A DNA stretch of 6,567 nt from Candidatus Zipacnadia bacterium (GCA_029821255.1 JALGTS010000070.1:1-6567), one strand, 5' to 3'. Positions 1 to 5,724 are shown, counted from the first letter of the stretch. Notes: generated by a model from the letters alone, not told the origin. Numbers and translations: made by a program.

Positions 1-66
1 TCGTCCACCAATAAATTCGCATCTGGCCTTTGGATGCTCCCAGGAAGCTCCGATTAGGCAACAGCG
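1..66 (-). other. 3' flank of rnhB, possible start of a downstream ORF
   Basis: These are the last 66 bases, downstream of the rnhB stop codon on the minus strand. I see no stem followed by a T-run, so there is no sign that the operon ends here. An ATG at 22..20, preceded at 4 nt by AAAGG (27-31), opens a frame that stays open to the window edge, reading MRIYWWT. It could be the next gene of the operon, but seven codons are too few to identify it, and it could equally be chance. Confidence 0.25.
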
Positions 67-759
67 TCATCTCTGCAATTCTGGCCACAGCTCCTTCTGG
101 CTCAGCTCTTTGACCGGCGCAAAGCTGCGGCGGTGCACCGGGCTAGGCCCGTACTTGCGCAACGCGGCCAGATGCTCAGGGGTTCCGTAGCCCCGGTTGC
201 GTTCGAAGCCATAGTAGGGATAAAGCTGTGCCAGATGCTCCATTAACCTATCGCGGAATACCTTAGCGATGATAGAGGCGGCGGCTATACAATAGCAACT
301 GGCGTCGCCATCAGTTACACAGCGATAAGGTACCGCCAACGCGGGGGCGTCAAGGCCGTCAATAAGAGCAAAGTCCGGCTGGGGCTGTAGCGCGGTGACG
401 GCTTGCGCCATTGCCTCCAGCGCCGCCTGGCGAATATTAAGGGCGTCAATCTGGGCGGCAGGAACTATCCCCACAGCACAGTCAATCTTCTCGGCCAATA
501 GTTGGCAAAAGATGTATTCACGCTGGGCCAGGCTGAGGCACTTGGAATCTACAACGTGGGCAACGCGGCGATCGGCAGGTAAGACGATGGCAGCAGCTAC
601 TACTGGACCGCCCAGCGCTCCTCGGCCGGCTTCGTCTACGCCTGCCACCAGCCTGTAACCTTCAGCTTGTGCTTGCCGTTCAGCACTACGGGGCAAGCCT
701 CGGTATTTTGTGCGCGGTGCCTCTGCCCACTGCGTTGTACCCCGAGGGAACAGCCGCAT
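67..759 (-). CDS. rnhB: Ribonuclease HII (RNase HII)
   Basis: RNase HII cuts the RNA strand of RNA-DNA hybrids and starts removal of single ribonucleotides misincorporated in DNA. All family blocks are visible. Numbered from the GTG at 768, these are the VAGVDEAGRG block (41-50) with catalytic D45 and E46, the DSK-LS-RE block (74-83), the third carboxylate D137 in LIDG, and the fourth, D155, just before IAAASIIAKVFRDR. The C-terminal YGFxxNRGYGTxxH and HRRSF blocks follow. The protein is full length for the family, with about 40 residues before the core. I chose ATG 759 (230 aa) because GGAAG (772-768) lies 8 nt upstream. GTG 768 (233 aa) is the alternative and would overlap that site. It follows lepB by about 40 nt. 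One oddity: the usual KGD block reads DGD, followed by a Cys pair (CYC). Confidence 0.95.
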   Translation of the reverse strand: MRLFPRGTTQWAEAPRTKYRGLPRSAERQAQAEGYRLVAGVDEAGRGALGGPVVAAAIVLPADRRVAHVVDSKCLSLAQREYIFCQLLAEKIDCAVGIVPAAQIDALNIRQAALEAMAQAVTALQPQPDFALIDGLDAPALAVPYRCVTDGDASCYCIAAASIIAKVFRDRLMEHLAQLYPYYGFERNRGYGTPEHLAALRKYGPSPVHRRSFAPVKELSQKELWPELQR

Positions 760-800
760 CACCGACACTTCCAGACGCTGGGTATTTCACAGCAGCAACG

Positions 801-1436
801 CTATTTGACCAGTCCAATACGGTGCGGAGGCCAGAATATCACAAAGGCCTTACCCATAAGATTGACTCGGGACAGCGGCCCCCACTCGTGACTATCGTTG
901 GAGTTGCAGCGATTATCCCCAAATACCACCACATAGCCTTCGGGCACCTTGTAGGGCGGGGGGAGACCCGGCCAGTAGCTGGGAACCGGCCCGCGGATAT
1001 ATGGTTCGTCCACCGGCTTGCCGTTGCGGTACAGCTTACCATTGCGCGGTTCAAGGACATCGCCGGGTACCCCGACGACACGTTTGATAAAATCTTTTTC
1101 CTCAGGTGAGGCCTGCGGAGGGGCCTCAAACACTACGATGTCGCCGACCTCCGGCTCGCCCAGATAGTAGCTGAATTTGCTGACGAGAATGCGGTCACCA
1201 GGTAACAGTGTCGGCTCCATAGACCCTGAGGGAATATAGAAGGCCTGCACCACAAAGGGGCGGAGGATAAAAAAGACTAATAAGACAGCGACAAGGCCGG
1301 AGTCGACGAACTCCAGGGCCGCAACCTGCGTTCTACCCAGAAAGCGCATCCGCGAGATGCCTGCGCGCAGAGCCGTGATGCCACCGAGCAGCGCGAGCAT
1401 ATGCCAGGGGTTTTGGAAGGCAAGCATATCTTGCAT
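801..1436 (-). CDS. lepB: Signal peptidase I (type I leader peptidase)
   Basis: This membrane-bound Ser/Lys protease removes signal peptides from exported proteins on the outer face of the cytoplasmic membrane. The 211-residue protein has a cytoplasmic N-terminus of about 40 residues and a strong membrane segment at about 43-62. Box B follows as IPSGSMEPTL, with nucleophile S72. Box D is FIKRVVGVPGD with general base K118, and box E is GDNRCNSNDSHEWG (173-186). A weaker hydrophobic stretch at about 11-23 may be a second, marginal membrane segment. Size and single-anchor layout resemble Gram-positive or Chloroflexota enzymes rather than the large E. coli type. The ATG at 1436 lies 19 nt after the rplS stop. 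The only nearby purine-rich tract overlaps the rplS end (TGAGGG) and is far from the ATG, so translation may depend on coupling. ATG 1427 is an alternative start. The cluster pairs it with ffh, an SRP component, in one secretion-linked operon. Confidence 0.95.
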   Translation of the reverse strand: MQDMLAFQNPWHMLALLGGITALRAGISRMRFLGRTQVAALEFVDSGLVAVLLVFFILRPFVVQAFYIPSGSMEPTLLPGDRILVSKFSYYLGEPEVGDIVVFEAPPQASPEEKDFIKRVVGVPGDVLEPRNGKLYRNGKPVDEPYIRGPVPSYWPGLPPPYKVPEGYVVVFGDNRCNSNDSHEWGPLSRVNLMGKAFVIFWPPHRIGLVK

Positions 1437-1455
1437 TACTCAGAAAATCACACCC

Positions 1456-2037
1456 TCAAGAGGCTGTATCCTCACTGGACTCCTCGGAAACTTCAGAGGG
1501 TTCGGCATCTTCGCGCCCAACAGTTGGTTCTGTTGCTTGCTCCGCGGCTTCGTCTTTCAATTCCTCCCCAGTCTGCGTCTCCAGCTCTTCACCACCCTCA
1601 GGCTCACTGGCGATTGCCTCGGCTTCAAGAGCTGTCATCTCTTCCCCACTATCCGCAACCGTGGCATCTTCGCCAGCCACCGCTCGGCGCTCCTTGAGGC
1701 GAGCCGCACGTTCGTGACGGTCACGCAGGTAGTAGAGCTTGGCGCGGTTGACCTGGCCACGCCGTACAATCTCGACATTAACCACTGCCGGTGAGTGCAG
1801 AGGGAATGTCCGCTCAACGCCGACCCCGTAAGTGACCCGACGAACGGTAATGCTGCGATTGATTCCGCCACCCTTGCAGGCGATAACAGTTCCTTCAAAG
1901 GTATGGACTCTGGTCGCTGACTCATCGCTACCGCCCACAGCAGTACGCACCTGTACCCGCACGGTGTCGCCCGGCTCGACCGGGGGGATATCTTTCTTCA
2001 TGTACTTGTTTTCCACTCGTGTTATTAGGTCAGTCAT
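1456..2037 (-). CDS. rplS: 50S ribosomal protein L19 with long acidic C-terminal extension
   Basis: L19 is a large-subunit protein at the 30S-50S interface. Residues 1-118 form a complete L19 core, including EPGDTVRVQV (21-30), FEGTVIACKGGGI (47-59), YGVGVERTFPLHSP (70-83) and RAKLYYLRDR (98-107). Typical L19 is about 110-125 residues and ends near here. This one continues for 75 more residues (119-193), with 26 Asp/Glu against only two basic residues and many Ala, Ser, Thr and Gly, so it is probably disordered. There is no stop codon or frameshift at the junction and the frame runs straight on, so the tail belongs to the gene as sequenced. The ATG at 2037 has GGAG (2050-2047) 9 nt upstream. 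It lies 79 nt after trmD, the usual partner, and 19 nt before lepB. L19 identity is certain. The role of the tail is unknown. Confidence 0.97.
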   Translation of the reverse strand: MTDLITRVENKYMKKDIPPVEPGDTVRVQVRTAVGGSDESATRVHTFEGTVIACKGGGINRSITVRRVTYGVGVERTFPLHSPAVVNVEIVRRGQVNRAKLYYLRDRHERAARLKERRAVAGEDATVADSGEEMTALEAEAIASEPEGGEELETQTGEELKDEAAEQATEPTVGREDAEPSEVSEESSEDTAS

Positions 2038-2116
2038 TGGCAGTTTCTCCTAACGGCTATTTGAATAGCAACCGCATACAGCACTGTCAAACCCAGAGTA
2101 GACCCAAGAGTGCAGT
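2038..2116 (-). promoter_or_regulatory. rplS leader: candidate internal promoter and two candidate hairpins
   Basis: This is the longest gap in the window. A perfect -35 hexamer TTGACA lies at 2090-2085. After a 17-nt spacer comes a weak -10-like TATTCA (2067-2062). The RNA could also fold. ACTGCACT (2116-2109), directly after the trmD stop, pairs with AGTGCTGT (2085-2078) with one mismatch, leaving a 23-nt loop. GCTAT-TCAA-ATAGC (2069-2056) makes a 5-bp hairpin six nt before the rplS Shine-Dalgarno. L19 leaders that bind the protein are known in low-GC Gram-positives, but I cannot say this matches that consensus. A promoter, an autoregulatory leader, or chance are all possible. Confidence 0.35.
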
Positions 2117-2860
2117 TTAATCTTGGTTGTCTTCTGCCTCTATCTCAGACAGCAGCTCTCTGGCCTGTTCAGTAAGTTCAAGCTGCTCCAAAAGCTCCGG
2201 ACGGCGCTCGCGCGTGCGACGCAGCGCCTCTTTGTACCGCCAGCGGCGAATCTCAGCGTGATGCCCGCTAAGTAACACCTCCGGCACCGACAGCCCCCGC
2301 CACTGCGCTGGCCGCGTATAGTGCGGATATTCCAGTAGTCCGTTGGCGAATGATTCACTATCTATTGAAGCCGGATTGCCGAGCACACCCGGCAACAGCC
2401 GCACTACGCTATCAATTACGACTAACGCCGCAGGCTCGCCGCCTGTTAAGATGTAGTCGCCGATGGATAATTCCTCGGTGACTACGGCTTGCCGCACTCG
2501 CTCGTCGACGCCCTCATAGTGCCCGCAGAGTAAAATCAGCCGGTCCTGCCTGGCCAGCTCCCTGGCTTTAGCCTGGTCAAACTGCTGGCCCTGGGGTGTG
2601 AGCAAAATCACTGGGCACTCCAGCTCCCCCTCCCCGAGCAAATCCTCAACCGCCCGCGCCAGCGGCTCCGGTTTCATCACCATCCCTGCCCCACCTCCAT
2701 AAGGGTAGTCGTCAACTACCCGGTGCTTATCTGTGGCATAGTTACGCAGATCGTGTATGAGAATAGTAACTGCCCCAGATCGTTGCGCACGGCCCAGAAT
2801 ACTACAGTCCAGCGGCGAGGCAAAGAACTCGGGAAAAGTTGTAACAACGTCTATATGCAT
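2117..2860 (-). CDS. trmD: tRNA (guanine37-N1)-methyltransferase
   Basis: TrmD transfers a methyl group from S-adenosylmethionine to N1 of G37 next to the anticodon, which prevents +1 frameshifting. The 247-residue protein is full length and aligns with E. coli TrmD without gaps through residue 184. It shows [13 protein letters not shown] (48-60), the SAM-binding trefoil-knot loops [11 protein letters not shown] (112-122) and [14 protein letters not shown] (129-142), R154 in the linker, EYPHYTRP (177-184) and the C-terminal [17 protein letters not shown] block (192-208). The position of the catalytic base, Asp169 in E. coli, holds Glu169 here (SESF). This is conservative, and I believe other lineages have it too. 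The ATG at 2860 has GGAG (2869-2866) 5 nt upstream. Only 12 nt separate it from the upstream oxidoreductase gene, so coupled translation is likely. It precedes rplS, as in most bacteria. Confidence 0.97.
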   Translation of the reverse strand: MHIDVVTTFPEFFASPLDCSILGRAQRSGAVTILIHDLRNYATDKHRVVDDYPYGGGAGMVMKPEPLARAVEDLLGEGELECPVILLTPQGQQFDQAKARELARQDRLILLCGHYEGVDERVRQAVVTEELSIGDYILTGGEPAALVVIDSVVRLLPGVLGNPASIDSESFANGLLEYPHYTRPAQWRGLSVPEVLLSGHHAEIRRWRYKEALRRTRERRPELLEQLELTEQARELLSEIEAEDNQD

Positions 2861-2872
2861 ATTGGCTCCATG

Positions 2873-4540
2873 TTATTTAACCGGCGTGCGTCGCCCAGAA
2901 GGGCTACGCCGCCACCGGCCAAAGGCGGTATCAGGCGGCAGCTGAGCCATTGAGAAGACCGGCCCATCTACGCACATCCGGTAGCCATCCAAAGCACATT
3001 TACCGCACAGGCCAATAGCGCACTCGGTATGGCGATCAATACTGAAGTATATCTGCTCGGGTGGCACCACCCGTCGCTCCAGTTCAGCAGCAGCCACCAT
3101 CATTCGCTCAGGCCCGGCATTGCAGAAGATCACATCACTCCAGTCACCTTCAGCAAGTAGCTCGCGCAGGACATCCACCGTCGTGCCCTGGCACCCGGCG
3201 CTGCCATCTTCAGTGGCAACAATTAGCTCACCAGCCGCAGCGAGATCCTTACGGAAGAGCAAATTGTCTGCCCGGTCCGCCCCCAGAATAATAGTCGGAT
3301 CGTTCGCCTCCTGCGCGAGCAGGCGAATGCTGGCTGCCCCACAGCCGCCAGCAACAATCACCATCCGCCCGGCAGTGGGGAAAGAGTTGCCGAATGGCCC
3401 GCGGACCATGACCTCCTCCCCAACTCTCAGGTTGTACAGCGCTCCAGTGACCTTGCCGGCCTTAGCAATACCCAATTTTAAGGGATGTCGGCTGGCGATG
3501 CAAAAGGGCTTTTCCCCGATGCCCGGCAGCCAAACCAGGCAAAACTGACCAGGCTCAGCAGCTATGTCAATGTCAAAGGTCAACTCTATCTGATTGCCGT
3601 GGCGCCACGCCTCCACGACACGAGCTGGCGTGAAGTCAAGAATACGCTCATTCAGCGACATAGCTGCCGCCCGGTTGGTACCGTTTTCCAGGTCCGCAAG
3701 GAGCAGCTTGAAATACTCGGCCAGCTCCGGCGTACTCAAACCGCCTAAGGCAGTACCAATGGCAAAGATGTCTCCGCCGGCGTCCCTATAAGCACGTACT
3801 TCATCAGCACCCTTGATTCCGCCTCCAGCGATGATAGGAACATCTACGTGCTGGCGAATTTCGTAAACACATTCCAGCCCCCGCTCGAGAATTGCCCCTC
3901 CTGACAGTCCCCCCGAGCCGTAACTGAGTATTGGCTTGCCAGTATATGGGTCCAACACAGTGATCGCCTTAGTAGGCCCGATGGCGGCGATAGCATCTGC
4001 GCCGGCCTCTACCAACCGCTGCGCCCAGGGACCAATGGGGGGCCCGTCAGGAGTCAGCTTAGCAACCAACGTGTTGGGCACAGCCTCGCGGACAGCGCGA
4101 GTTATTTCAATTGTCAATTCTTCTTGCCGGGCGACGGCAGCTCCATACTCCAGCGAGTGTGGGCAGCAGAAATTCAACTCCAACCCATCAGCACACCCTG
4201 CGGCGCTCCGCGCCACTGCCACAAAATCCTCCGGGTTTGATGCGAAGATGGAAGCAAGCAGAAATTTACCGTCCAGAGGATAAATTTCCTGCATCTCCGC
4301 TGCCCAGGCCTCTACCCCCGGATGAGAAAGACCAACCGCTGTAGACAGAGAGTCCGGCGAGTACTGACTGAATATCGGTTCGGGATAGCCAGGAAACTCG
4401 TGAAGGCCGACGCTCTTGGTGGTAATTAAACCGATGCCGACTTCAGTAGCAATACGCTGGACCAAGTCGGCGCTAACCGTAATGATTCCCGAAGGTATTG
4501 TAAAAGGAGGCCAGATATCTTTGTCACCCAGCGTCGGCAT
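2873..4540 (-). CDS. Fused PyrD-like FMN barrel and PyrK/AsrB-like FAD-NAD-[2Fe-2S] oxidoreductase
   Basis: This single 555-residue protein joins two modules that are normally separate subunits. Residues 1-305 form a dihydroorotate dehydrogenase-type FMN TIM barrel, with K42 in TTKS, LELNFCCPH (120-128) with likely catalytic C126, VAKLTPD (159-165), GGLSGG (210-215) and the phosphate-binding IIAGGGIKG (236-244) and IGTALGG (261-267). Residues 306-535 are a ferredoxin-reductase-like module: a flavin-binding GEKPFCIAS (342-350), RGPFGNSFP (380-388), an NAD-binding VAGGCGAASIR (396-406), and a [2Fe-2S] loop with C507, C512, C515 and C523 (Cx4Cx2Cx7C). The fusion should pass electrons NAD(P)-FAD-[2Fe-2S]-FMN. 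Classical PyrD binds orotate through four Asn residues. Here NPG is HPG (H73), CPN is CPH (H128), and the INT/VNS motif is IGPT (187-190), leaving only N123. An unusual NAD-linked dihydroorotate dehydrogenase is one reading. A dihydropyrimidine- or other enoate-type reductase is another. Start ATG 4540 has GGGAG 7 nt upstream. It sits where rimM is expected. Confidence 0.8.
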   Translation of the reverse strand: MPTLGDKDIWPPFTIPSGIITVSADLVQRIATEVGIGLITTKSVGLHEFPGYPEPIFSQYSPDSLSTAVGLSHPGVEAWAAEMQEIYPLDGKFLLASIFASNPEDFVAVARSAAGCADGLELNFCCPHSLEYGAAVARQEELTIEITRAVREAVPNTLVAKLTPDGPPIGPWAQRLVEAGADAIAAIGPTKAITVLDPYTGKPILSYGSGGLSGGAILERGLECVYEIRQHVDVPIIAGGGIKGADEVRAYRDAGGDIFAIGTALGGLSTPELAEYFKLLLADLENGTNRAAAMSLNERILDFTPARVVEAWRHGNQIELTFDIDIAAEPGQFCLVWLPGIGEKPFCIASRHPLKLGIAKAGKVTGALYNLRVGEEVMVRGPFGNSFPTAGRMVIVAGGCGAASIRLLAQEANDPTIILGADRADNLLFRKDLAAAGELIVATEDGSAGCQGTTVDVLRELLAEGDWSDVIFCNAGPERMMVAAAELERRVVPPEQIYFSIDRHTECAIGLCGKCALDGYRMCVDGPVFSMAQLPPDTAFGRWRRSPSGRRTPVK

Positions 4541-4545
4541 TGGTG

Positions 4546-4577
4546 TGCTCCCGCCAATAGTCCTAACTGCTCCCGCC
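4546..4577 (-). repeat. 10-nt direct repeat across the ylqD/oxidoreductase junction
   Basis: GGCGGGAGCA occurs twice on the minus strand, at 4577-4568 (inside the last codons of the ylqD-like gene) and at 4555-4546. The period is 22 nt. The second copy supplies the Shine-Dalgarno of the oxidoreductase gene. It is exact but short, and may be chance. Confidence 0.5.
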
Positions 4578-5072
4578 CGATATCACTACACCCTCGCCGC
4601 CTTCCTGAGTTACCGGTGAGACACTGGTGACGATCGGGGCAGTTTCCTCCTTTTCCCCTATGCTCCGCTGGCGGATCTCAACCACCACGTCATCTTTGGT
4701 GACGATCTCCTGGCCACTCAGAACCTCGGCGAGATTATCACCCTCTTTAATCTCCACCTGGCTCTCCAGTGTGCCACGTATGACCTCCTCGCCCAGCTCC
4801 AGCTCCTCCACCTGCTTCATCCGCTCCAGCAGCGCCTCCCGTATGCTACGCTGGCGTTCCTTTTCCTGATTGACTTGCTGACGGACAGCGATAGCCTGCT
4901 GGATATTGCTTCTCTGCAGCTCGGTGATATAAGGCTGCGTGCGGAAGTCGATCTGTTGGATTCGCTGATCAATTTCGTCAATGCTACGCTGTAGCTCTTC
5001 TTTGAGTTGTTCCTTAAGCCGCTCGGTCACAATTGACCTGAGTATTACGTTCCGCTTAATAACTACGCCCAT
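4563..5072 (-). CDS. ylqD: YlqD-like coiled-coil protein
   Basis: The product is 169 residues. It begins with a short beta-type segment (GVVIKRNVILRSIVTE). A long heptad-rich, highly charged helix full of Glu, Gln, Arg and Leu follows at about residues 17-100 and should form a coiled coil. A small C-terminal domain comes next (GDNLAEVLSGQEIVTKDDVVVEIR), then a Gly/Ser-rich tail of about 30 residues that looks disordered. This layout matches YlqD-family proteins, which sit between the KH-protein gene and rimM/trmD in Bacilli, Clostridia and some other phyla. Their function is not known to me. No signal peptide or membrane segment is visible. I placed the start at ATG 5072 because GGAGGAG lies 5 nt before it. 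The frame extends 16 codons further upstream, but without ribosome-binding support. It lies 60 nt after khpA and 22 nt before the oxidoreductase gene. Confidence 0.75.
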   Translation of the reverse strand: MGVVIKRNVILRSIVTERLKEQLKEELQRSIDEIDQRIQQIDFRTQPYITELQRSNIQQAIAVRQQVNQEKERQRSIREALLERMKQVEELELGEEVIRGTLESQVEIKEGDNLAEVLSGQEIVTKDDVVVEIRQRSIGEKEETAPIVTSVSPVTQEGGEGVVISGGSS

Positions 5073-5077
5073 TGTCA

Positions 5078-5084
5078 CTCCTCC
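5078..5084 (-). promoter_or_regulatory. Strong ribosome binding site of the ylqD-like gene
   Basis: GGAGGAG, 5 nt before the ATG at 5072, is the strongest Shine-Dalgarno in the window. It decides the start against the longer open frame that begins near 5120. Confidence 0.85.
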
Positions 5085-5132
5085 GTTTATCGGTAGGCAC
5101 CTTGTCGCCAATGGGCGCAAGATGCTTCTGCG

Positions 5133-5363
5133 TTAAGAGATAATGTCTACAGTGGCGTGCTTATTGCGCTTCTTGGCAGCAGCGTTAACTACGGTACGTA
5201 GCGCGTCGGCAGTCCGGCCATGCCGGCCGATAACCTTGCCCAAATCTGCTTGGGCAACCTCCACCTGATAGATAGTCATTCCGTCATGCTCTACCGGGGT
5301 TACCTGCACCGCCTCCGGCTCGTCCACAATAGCTTCTACAAGATACTCAACAAGCTGTTGCAT
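5133..5363 (-). CDS. khpA: KH-domain RNA-binding protein KhpA
   Basis: This 76-residue single KH-domain protein is of the KhpA/YlqC type. The family binds RNA and, in studied Gram-positives, pairs with KhpB (Jag/EloR) to affect cell division and sRNA or mRNA handling. The N-terminal helix MQQLVEYLVEAIVDEP is typical. The KH signature GKVIGRHGRTADALR (42-56) holds the RNA-contacting GxxG loop (G46-R47-H48-G49), followed by the basic helix NAAAKKRNKH. I chose ATG 5363 because the encoded N-terminus matches the family and a G-rich Shine-Dalgarno lies 8 nt upstream. The frame continues to a TTG at 5399 but that part lacks family similarity. It lies 36 nt after rpsP, the usual neighbour. Confidence 0.93.
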   Translation of the reverse strand: MQQLVEYLVEAIVDEPEAVQVTPVEHDGMTIYQVEVAQADLGKVIGRHGRTADALRTVVNAAAKKRNKHATVDIIS

Positions 5364-5370
5364 ACTATCA

Positions 5371-5384
5371 GCCCCCCTGGGGGT
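5371..5384 (-). promoter_or_regulatory. G-rich ribosome binding site of khpA inside a C5-A-G6 dyad
   Basis: The minus strand reads ACCCCCAGGGGGGC, and the G-run (5377-5372) ends 8 nt before ATG 5363. The run of Cs just upstream can pair with it (for example a short CCC/GGG stem), so the site could be partly masked in RNA. The dyad is seen directly. Any regulatory effect is inference. Confidence 0.45.
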
Positions 5385-5399
5385 GGGATGCCCGTGCAA

Positions 5400-5672
5400 C
5401 TATTGTGTGGTGCGCATCTGTTGGAATGATTTCATAACTCCGCTCTTCTTCAACAGAGAGCGGACAGTCTCAGTGGGCTGAGCCCCCATTCTCAGCCAGT
5501 AGAGCGCACGATCCTCATCAATATTAATTGTCGCTGGATCAGCAGATGGACTATAATAGCCGATCTCCTCAATGGTGCGGCCGTTTCTGCTCTTCCTCTG
5601 ATCCACCACCACAACACGAAAATGAGGTTGGTGACGCGATCCGGTACGCTTTAGCCTAATTCTGGTAGCCAA
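5400..5672 (-). CDS. rpsP: 30S ribosomal protein S16
   Basis: S16 is an assembly protein of the small-subunit body. The 90-residue product is the normal length and shows the family blocks MATRIRLKRTGSRHQPHFRV at the N-terminus, VVVDQRKSRNGRTIEEIGYY, and ALYWLRMGAQPTETVRSLL. There is no ATG at the 5' end. Two TTG codons are available, at 5678 and 5672. I prefer 5672 because the resulting MATRIR start matches other S16 proteins and the AAGGGAG site is then 9 nt away. From 5678 the spacing would be only 3 nt. The gene follows ffh closely (52 nt) and precedes khpA, the common order. A TATAAT in the gap may allow separate expression. Confidence 0.95.
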   Translation of the reverse strand: MATRIRLKRTGSRHQPHFRVVVVDQRKSRNGRTIEEIGYYSPSADPATINIDEDRALYWLRMGAQPTETVRSLLKKSGVMKSFQQMRTTQ

Positions 5673-5681
5673 CTTCAACTG

Positions 5682-5688
5682 CTCCCTT
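5682..5688 (-). promoter_or_regulatory. Ribosome binding site of rpsP
   Basis: AAGGGAG lies 9 nt before the TTG at 5672 and 3 nt before the TTG at 5678. Its spacing favours the 5672 start. Confidence 0.7.
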
Positions 5689-5693
5689 CAGAT

Positions 5694-5699
5694 ATTATA
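5694..5699 (-). promoter_or_regulatory. Possible -10 element upstream of rpsP
   Basis: A perfect TATAAT lies in the ffh-rpsP gap, in the small dyad GATATAATATC, preceded by GGA (a partial extended -10). At a 16-18 nt spacing I find no acceptable -35 hexamer. It could be a weak secondary promoter or simply AT-rich spacer. Confidence 0.25.
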
Positions 5700-5724
5700 T
5701 CCTTCAAATCAGCTATTCGGTTCA

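Noticed and set aside
32..58. Possible terminator hairpin after rnhB (GGAGCTTCC / GGGAGC on the minus strand)
   Set aside because: Pairing would need a loop of one to four bases and no T-run follows.
839..1129. Second minus-strand frame inside lepB (96 codons)
   Set aside because: It is out of frame with signal peptidase I, whose boxes B, D and E run intact across the region.
1635..1925. Second minus-strand frame inside rplS (96 codons)
   Set aside because: It overlaps the certain L19 frame, has no family motif and no ribosome binding site. The acidic tail of L19 is in the L19 frame itself and needs no frameshift to explain it.
3120..3548. Plus-strand open frame of 142 codons opposite the oxidoreductase gene
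   Set aside because: It lies entirely antisense to a well-supported gene, has a composition typical of a reverse-frame shadow and shows no recognisable motif. The other plus-strand frames (for example 669-1109, 1357-1794, 3936-4283 and 6179-6529) fail for the same reasons.
2873..4540. Calling the gene plain pyrD or pyrK
   Set aside because: Both modules are present in one chain and the orotate-binding Asn set is incomplete, so a firm symbol would claim more than the sequence shows.
5371..5384. C5-A-G6 dyad as an intrinsic terminator between rpsP and khpA
   Set aside because: There is no T-run after it and the loop would be too small. It overlaps the khpA ribosome binding site, which explains the G-run better.
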